From assembly GCA_900767695.1 (NCBI GenBank), contig CAAGAC010000114.1, forward strand, positions 1 to 9,326: a DNA stretch of 9,326 nt, written 5' to 3'. Positions 5,332 to 9,326 of this stretch are shown one piece after another. Numbering within the stretch: the first letter of the stretch is position 1; each line of letters starts with the position of its first letter. The stretch comes from an uncultured Succinivibrio sp. (GTDB taxonomy: Bacteria; Pseudomonadota; Gammaproteobacteria; Enterobacterales; Succinivibrionaceae). The notes below the pieces were generated by a model. It was not told where the DNA came from. It did not search any database and saw nothing but the letters and a program-made list of their open reading frames with translations. A program made the translations under genes and the position numbers.

Positions 5332-7595
5332 TTGGCAGACAACAAGAACAACGACAGCCGGGAGCCGGGAAAGGTCTTCTCCCAGAGCGACCTTGGGTTC
5401 GAGTACGGCGCGCACGAGGATTCCGAGTCATTCGACATCAGGAGCATCGCCCCGGCGCTTCTGGACGACCTCTCCGAGTTCATCTTCATAACCGACGCCT
5501 ACTCGCAGAAGATCGTCTACATCAACAAGCCGCTGGCCAGATACCTCAAGATAAACCACAAGTTCTGCACCACCTGCTACTCGCTCTTCCGCGGGCGCGA
5601 GATCCCCTGCCGCACCTGCAAGGCGCGCCAGGGCACCTTCGAGGGCGAGGTCCTGGCCCACAACAGCCTAAAGACCGCAAGCGGCGACGCGCTCCAGGTG
5701 ACCTGCCGCCACTTCAACGCCAACGGCCGCCCCTACAACATGATGATCTGCACTCCGGCATCGGCAAGCGCGGACATCTCGGCGGCGCTCAGGCGCAACC
5801 CCGACGAGGCAGACGCTGTTGCAAGCCTCATCGAGATCCTCACCACCAAGAGCGACTCGCCGGACATGCAGATAAACGGCTACCTCCGCTTCTTCTGCAC
5901 CTTCTCTTCCGCGGCGAGCGCGGCTTCTACTACATTCCGCTCGATCAGGAGCGCCATGGCGCCGAGGATCAGGGCAGCTTCCGCTGCATCTCCTACTTCT
6001 CGCGCGTCGACCGCAAGGACATCACCGAGCTTGAGGATTACCTGGACTCCTTCCTGAGGCTGTGCTTCTCGCTGCAGAAGGCCCAGGTGGTGGCCCCCGA
6101 CACCCTCCCCGAGGACCAGCTCCTGTGCAGGGGCATGGAGAAGCGCGGCGTCAGGAGCGCGCTGGTGATCCCGTTCGTCAACGGCAAGCGCACCCGCGGC
6201 GCGGCCATCGTGACAAATCCCGATCCCAGGCTTCTGGAGCAGTTCCGTCGCGTGCTCGCCATCGCCGAGAGCGCGGTCAACTCCGCAGCGCTCTCGCTTC
6301 TGCGCAGCGTCCGCGCCGAGGCAAGCGCCGACATCGATCCGCTCACCAAGCTGCGCACCCACTTGGCGATGCTCAAGGACATCAACGATCTCTTCCCGCT
6401 CAAGGATCTGGGCGTTGTGGTGCTCAACGTCAACGGCCTCAAGGTCATCAACGAGACCTACGGCTTCAAGGAGGGCGACAGCATCATCGTCCGCGTCGCC
6501 TCGATCCTGAAGCAGCTCCTGCCCTCGACGAACATCATCTACCGCACCTCGGGCGACGAGTTCGCTGCCATCTATCCTGGCGTTGCCGAGCGCGAGTTCA
6601 CCTCGCTCACCGACATGCTCAGGGCCTTCATGTCCAACGAGCGCGGCTTCTCGGCCGCGGTCGGCGGCTGCTGGGTGCACGACGGCTTCCAGCTCCAGCA
6701 TGCGATCAACGAGGCCGGCGACGCGATGATGAAGGCAAAGCAGCTGCACTACCACACGGTTCCCGCCGACTCGCGCTACCGCTTCACCAAGGATCTGGTG
6801 CTCGACATCATCTCCCCCGTGAAGATCTCCAAGCTCATCTCGAACAACAACTTCATGGTCTACTACCAGCCCAAGGTGCGCGCGTCGGGCGGAGCCGAGG
6901 AGATCACGTCGGCCGAGGCCCTCATCAGGCTCAAGTTCAACGGCGCCATCATCTCGCCCAACGAGTTCATCCCTCCGCTGGAGGCCTCGCACTACACGCA
7001 CCTCATCGACTTCTTCGTGCTCAAGACCATCTGCCGCAGGATGCGCGAGCGCATGGACAAGGGCCTCAAGGTGATCCCGGTGTCCTGCAACTTCTCGCGT
7101 CACAGCGCCGTGCGCCCCGACTTCGTGGAGTCGGTCAAGCAGCTTGTCGACCGCTACGGCATCGACGCCAGGATGATCATCATCGAGATCTCCGAGCGCT
7201 CCCAGACCTTCTTCAAGAACGAGCTCATCGCCGCCTGCAACAGCCTCTCCAAGTCAGGCTTCCGTATCTCCATAGACGACTTCGGCGTCGCCCACGCCAA
7301 CCTCTGGGTTCTCTCCGATCTGCCGGTGGACGAGGTGAAGTTCGACAAGCGCCTCATCGACTCGCTGCTGGACACCGCCAACGAGAAGATCCGCGTGATC
7401 CTCAGGGTCATGATCAAGATGTGCCGCCTCCTCAAGATCCAGACCGTCGCCGAGGGCGTCGAGAAGGAGATGCAGAAGGACGCCCTGCGCGAGATTGGCG
7501 TGGACGAGATCCAGGGATACTATTACTCAAAGCCGGTCCCCCAGGACGACTTCTACGCGCTCCTCGACTCGGGAAAGGTGAGAAGCGAGGCCTGA
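5332..7595 (+). CDS. PAS/GAF-like/GGDEF/EAL c-di-GMP signalling protein, frameshifted
   Basis: A predicted soluble c-di-GMP phosphodiesterase of about 754 residues once a missing base near 5900 is restored; as written, frame 1 runs 5332-6057 and frame 3 continues to TGA 7593-7595. It starts at TTG 5332, supported by GGAG (5320-5323) 8 bases upstream; no in-frame ATG occurs for about 400 bases. Domains on the repaired protein are a PAS-like domain (about 40-150) with C79, C82, C93 and C96 in CX2C-X10-CX2C spacing, a GAF-like middle (about 195-330), GGDEF (about 340-490) and EAL (about 505-745). The GGDEF is degenerate: the usual DxD metal site is NVN (from residue 366), the signature is SGDEF (407-411), and there is no RxxD inhibitory site. 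The EAL domain keeps E529 of AEAL, the N of CNFSR, the E of IIEISE, DDFG at 649-652, the K of VKFD, the E of VAEGVE and the Q of QGYYYSKP. So breakdown of c-di-GMP is likely, with GGDEF perhaps binding GTP as a regulator. Confidence 0.88.
5899..5910 (+). other. Frameshift site in the GGDEF-EAL gene
   Basis: Frame 1 coding (INGYLRFFCT) changes to frame 3 coding (LFRGERGFYYIPLDQ) across ACCTTCTCTTCC. One missing base after ACC would restore a single protein. The C/T-rich dinucleotide run is not a classical slippery heptamer. Both sides are well conserved, so an assembly error or a recent mutation is more likely than old decay. Confidence 0.8.
6103..6110 (-). other. Candidate KOPS octamer on minus strand
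   Basis: CCCTCCCC on the plus strand, i.e. GGGGAGGG on the minus strand, points leftward toward the dif candidate from inside the GGDEF-EAL gene. Confidence 0.3.
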
Positions 7596-7601
7596 GGCAT
7601 G

Positions 7602-7619
7602 CCTGCCCGAAGCGGCAGG
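7602..7619 (+). other. Small hairpin downstream of the GGDEF-EAL stop
   Basis: CCTGCC/GGCAGG stem with a 6-base loop, 6 bases after the stop codon. No T run follows. It may protect the mRNA 3' end or form part of the mntP leader. Confidence 0.35.
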
Positions 7620-7656
7620 AAGGCTCACAGCACACATAAGTAAAAATCCGCGCAAG

Positions 7657-7687
7657 GCCTGGCCTCCCATCGGAGGCCGGGCTTTTT
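7657..7687 (+). terminator. Intrinsic terminator between the GGDEF-EAL gene and mntP
   Basis: GCCTGGCCTCC (7657-7667) pairs with GGAGGCCGGGC (7672-7682), 11 bp with one T-G pair and a CATC loop, followed directly by TTTTT (7683-7687). This is a textbook rho-independent terminator. It ends only 17 bases before the mntP ATG, which is unusually close. Confidence 0.9.
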
Positions 7688-7704
7688 AGCGCCGGAAGGA
7701 ACAC

Positions 7705-8286
7705 ATGCACTTCATCGAAATACTGCTCATCGCAGTGGCGCTGTCCTGCGACGCCATGGTCTGCTGCGTGATCTACGGGCAGAAGCGCTGCTCCGCGGAG
7801 ATCCGCAGGCGCAACGCCCTGCTCCTCTCGCTCTCGTTTGGGATCTTCCAGTTCCTGATGCCGGTCATCGGCTTCTACGGCGGCAGGGCCCTGCTCTCGG
7901 CAATCGACAAGTACGACCACTGGGTGGCCTTCGTGCTCCTGTTCGCTGTCTCATTCAGCATGGTCAGGGAAGGATTGGGCAAGGGCGGCGGAGAGGATGA
8001 CGGGAGCTGCTACGTGGTGGGGTTCGCGCGCGCGATGATGCTCGCGGTGGCGACCTCCATAGACGCCCTGGCAGTCGGGATCACTGTCGCGATGCTCGAC
8101 AGCCGGATCTTCTACATCGCGTCCATCATCGGAGTGGTATGCTTCCTGCTCTCGCTAGGCTGCTTCTACGCGGCATCGAGGCTTTCGGGGATCAGATGGC
8201 TTGAGCGGACGATGAACTTCGCAGGCGCCGCCGTGCTGATGTTCATCGGGGTGAGGGTGCTCGTCGAGCACGGGGTCTTCGCCTAG
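7705..8286 (+). CDS. mntP: Manganese efflux pump MntP
   Basis: A 193-residue inner-membrane protein of the MntP (formerly DUF204/YebN) family, which exports Mn2+ and protects against manganese excess. The length equals the family norm and the hydrophobicity suits about six membrane segments. Signatures are VALSCDAMV with D16 (cf. MSMDAF in E. coli), LSFGIFQFLMPVIGFYGG, DHWVAFVLLFAVSFSMVREG, and AVATSIDALAVG with D120 in the second conserved acidic motif. A GGAAGGA Shine-Dalgarno (7694-7700) lies 4 bases before the ATG, a slightly short spacing. The gene is separated from the upstream signalling gene by the terminator at 7657-7687, so its own promoter must lie very close to, or be read through, that terminator. 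I see no yybP-ykoY manganese riboswitch core in the 109-base gap. Its stop overlaps the yigZ stop on the other strand in CTAG (8283-8286). Confidence 0.93.
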   Translation: MHFIEILLIAVALSCDAMVCCVIYGQKRCSAEIRRRNALLLSLSFGIFQFLMPVIGFYGGRALLSAIDKYDHWVAFVLLFAVSFSMVREGLGKGGGEDDGSCYVVGFARAMMLAVATSIDALAVGITVAMLDSRIFYIASIIGVVCFLLSLGCFYAASRLSGIRWLERTMNFAGAAVLMFIGVRVLVEHGVFA

Positions 8287-8918
8287 GAGCGGCGGATCTC
8301 GGCCCTGCCAGAGGTCGCGTCCGAGATCCTCGCGCACAAGGCGTCCGCCGCCTCCGATCTCACCTCGAAGGAGATCTCGGCGCGGGAAGTGAAGCTCCTG
8401 CCTGATATCCTCGCCCCGCACTCCGAGGCGATCCTCAGGATCTGGCCCTGGAACTTGAAGTCAAAGGCCGCCGTGACAATCTCCATGTCGGCGGCCTCCT
8501 CCGAGGGGGTCTTCTCCAGGGCCTGCCTCACGCTGTCGGAGTAGGCCTTCACCAGGCCGCCCGTTCCCAGCAGTATTCCGCCGAAGTAGCGCGTCACCAC
8601 GCAGCAGATCTCGCCCATCCCGCAGTGCAGCACGATGTTGAGCATGGGCTGGCCTGCGGTGCCGTGCGGCTCCCCGTCGTCGGAGCATCCTGCAAAGCCG
8701 CTCTCTCCTGCCTTGCCGCCGTTGAAGGCAAAGCAGTTGTGGCGGGCGTCGGAGAACTCGGCGCTGATCCTCGCGACAAAGGCGCGGCAAGCGTCCACGC
8801 CCTTGGCCCTGCCCACCGAGGTGATGAAGCGGCTCTTCTTGACCACAAGCTCGGTGCGGACGATCTCGTCCCCGCGCAGCGCGGGGACGAGACTTGCCGC
8901 CTTGGTCTTCTCAGGCAC
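8283..8918 (-). CDS. yigZ: YigZ/IMPACT family protein
   Basis: A 211-residue YigZ (UPF0029/IMPACT) family protein. The bacterial role is poorly defined; eukaryotic IMPACT relatives regulate the GCN2 translational-stress kinase. Family blocks are VVKKSRFITSV (25-35), DARHNCFAF (57-65), the diagnostic SDDGEPHGTAGQPML (79-93) and VVTRYFGGILLGTGGLVKAYS (107-127), followed by a C-terminal DUF1949-like domain (about 135-205). The start is GTG at 8918, supported by GGAGG (reverse complement of 8925-8929) 6 bases upstream. It overlaps the end of the upstream transporter gene by 8 bases, so the two are co-transcribed and probably translationally coupled. Length is close to the E. coli protein (about 204). 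An 11-bp perfect palindrome (8865-8891) lies in its 5' coding region. Confidence 0.94.
   Translation of the reverse strand: MPEKTKAASLVPALRGDEIVRTELVVKKSRFITSVGRAKGVDACRAFVARISAEFSDARHNCFAFNGGKAGESGFAGCSDDGEPHGTAGQPMLNIVLHCGMGEICCVVTRYFGGILLGTGGLVKAYSDSVRQALEKTPSEEAADMEIVTAAFDFKFQGQILRIASECGARISGRSFTSRAEISFEVRSEAADALCARISDATSGRAEIRRS
8807..8814 (-). other. Candidate KOPS octamer on minus strand
   Basis: CCCTGCCC on the plus strand reads GGGCAGGG on the minus strand, pointing leftward toward the dif candidate. It lies inside yigZ and is the same octamer as the one at 1100-1107 in opposite orientation. Confidence 0.3.
8865..8891 (-). repeat. Perfect 11-bp hairpin in the yigZ 5' coding region
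   Basis: CTCGTCCCCGC and GCGGGGACGAG flank a GCAGC loop. It encodes the segment LVPALRGDE ahead of the conserved domain. The CCCCGC...GCGGGG core with an AGC-containing loop resembles the intergenic hairpin at 1194-1208. It could impede translation or be a palindromic insertion in a tolerant region; chance in GC-rich coding sequence is also possible. Confidence 0.45.
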
Positions 8919-9326
8919 CTTTGGCCTCCGCGCTGTTCCTGCGGCGGCGGAAGCGCACGCCCTGCGAGAGCATCAGCCCTACGGTCACCAGCACCATGCC
9001 AAGGATGGTGTACTGCGTGATCTTCTCGTCGATGAAGATCACGGCAAAGGCCGCGGTGACCACCGACTGGAAGTAGAGGTAGACGTTGGTCGAGACCCCG
9101 CCGATGAGCTCGAGGGCCTTGTTCCAGGTGAAGAAGCACGCCGAGCTTGCGAGCACTCCAAGGAAGATGAAGTTCATGAGGTACTTGGGCTCGACGACGC
9201 GCTCAGGCTTGAGCTCATAGCCCATCGCGGCCATGAACGGCAGCGTGAGGATAAGGTTCCACAGGAACACAACGTAGGTCACGCGCAGCGGCGAGTAGCC
9301 TGCCTTGTAGATCTTGCGGACGAAGA
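8911..9326 (-). CDS. EamA/DMT-family transporter, C-terminal part
   Basis: C-terminal 138 residues of a drug/metabolite transporter superfamily (EamA) inner-membrane protein; the gene enters from beyond the right edge. The frame is open through the window end (FVRKIYKAGYSPLRVTYVVF), so the GTG at 9282 is internal. The visible half has four hydrophobic segments and the typical EamA pattern: LGVLASSACFFTWNKALELI, GGVSTNVYLYFQSVVTA, FIDEKITQYTILGMVLVTVG, then a positively charged cytoplasmic tail (VRFRRRRNSAEAKGA). Its TGA at 8911-8913 lies inside the start region of yigZ (8-base overlap), so it is the upstream partner in a two-gene or longer unit on the minus strand. The substrate cannot be predicted; family members export amino acids, nucleosides or drugs. 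Confidence 0.9.
   Translation of the reverse strand, partial: FVRKIYKAGYSPLRVTYVVFLWNLILTLPFMAAMGYELKPERVVEPKYLMNFIFLGVLASSACFFTWNKALELIGGVSTNVYLYFQSVVTAAFAVIFIDEKITQYTILGMVLVTVGLMLSQGVRFRRRRNSAEAKGA
8925..8929 (-). promoter_or_regulatory. yigZ: Ribosome binding site of yigZ
   Basis: GGAGG on the minus strand, 6 bases before the GTG start at 8918 and inside the last codons of the transporter gene. It decides the GTG start and supports translational coupling. Confidence 0.75.

Noticed and set aside
5880..7103. 407-codon open frame on the minus strand
   Set aside because: It is antisense to the GGDEF-EAL gene, low in complexity (rich in V, D, E, L, A, G, R) and without recognisable domains; it is an effect of C-biased third codon positions on the real strand.
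7596..7704. yybP-ykoY manganese riboswitch before mntP
   Set aside because: The expected conserved loop sequences are not seen; only a small hairpin and the terminator are present.
1..9326. CRISPR array, tRNA/rRNA genes, transposase genes
   Set aside because: No regularly spaced direct repeats, tRNA-like cloverleaf, rRNA segments or recognisable transposase or integrase motifs were found on either strand.

Overview
The window is GC-rich chromosomal DNA, apparently from a Gammaproteobacterium. The best lineage evidence is a candidate chromosome-dimer resolution (dif) site at 1736-1763. Its XerD half is identical to that of classic gammaproteobacterial dif sites. The gene content (MetQ, a family 25 glycosyltransferase, MntP, YigZ, an AAA-ATPase of a type common in gut anaerobes) fits an animal-associated Gammaproteobacterium, perhaps Succinivibrionaceae-like, but the family assignment is inference only.

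Layout. (1) 1-788: 3' part of a metQ-type methionine-binding protein gene, cut by the window edge and carrying an extra C in a C run, followed by a hairpin terminator. (2) 851-1400: gene-free stretch with four short GC-rich hairpins and then an abrupt AT-rich promoter-like segment. (3) 1491-1817: N-terminal remnant of an AAA-ATPase-like gene that loses family similarity just before the dif site. (4) 1978-2688 (minus): family 25 glycosyltransferase with a strong ribosome binding site. (5) 2996-5194 (plus): a 732-residue fusion of a PTS EIIC-like membrane domain to a complete EAL phosphodiesterase domain. (6) 5332-7595 (plus): a PAS/GAF-like/GGDEF/EAL protein starting at TTG, with one base missing near 5900 and a degenerate GGDEF domain. 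(7) 7657-7687: strong intrinsic terminator. (8) 7705-8286 (plus): mntP. (9) 8283-8918 (minus): yigZ, sharing a CTAG stop with mntP. (10) 8911-9326 (minus): C-terminal half of an EamA/DMT transporter, overlapping the yigZ start by 8 bases.

How the parts relate. Genes 5 and 6 form a tandem c-di-GMP module: two predicted c-di-GMP-degrading proteins, one with a membrane sugar-transporter-like input domain and one with a soluble cysteine-containing PAS-like input domain. Each has its own extended -10 promoter candidate and a GC-rich leader hairpin. The left part looks like a decayed replication-terminus neighbourhood: a truncated gene, a dif site, and four GGGNAGGG octamers all pointing toward dif.

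Two otherwise well conserved genes (metQ and the GGDEF-EAL gene) each carry a one-base frameshift. Sequencing or assembly error is at least as likely as true gene decay.
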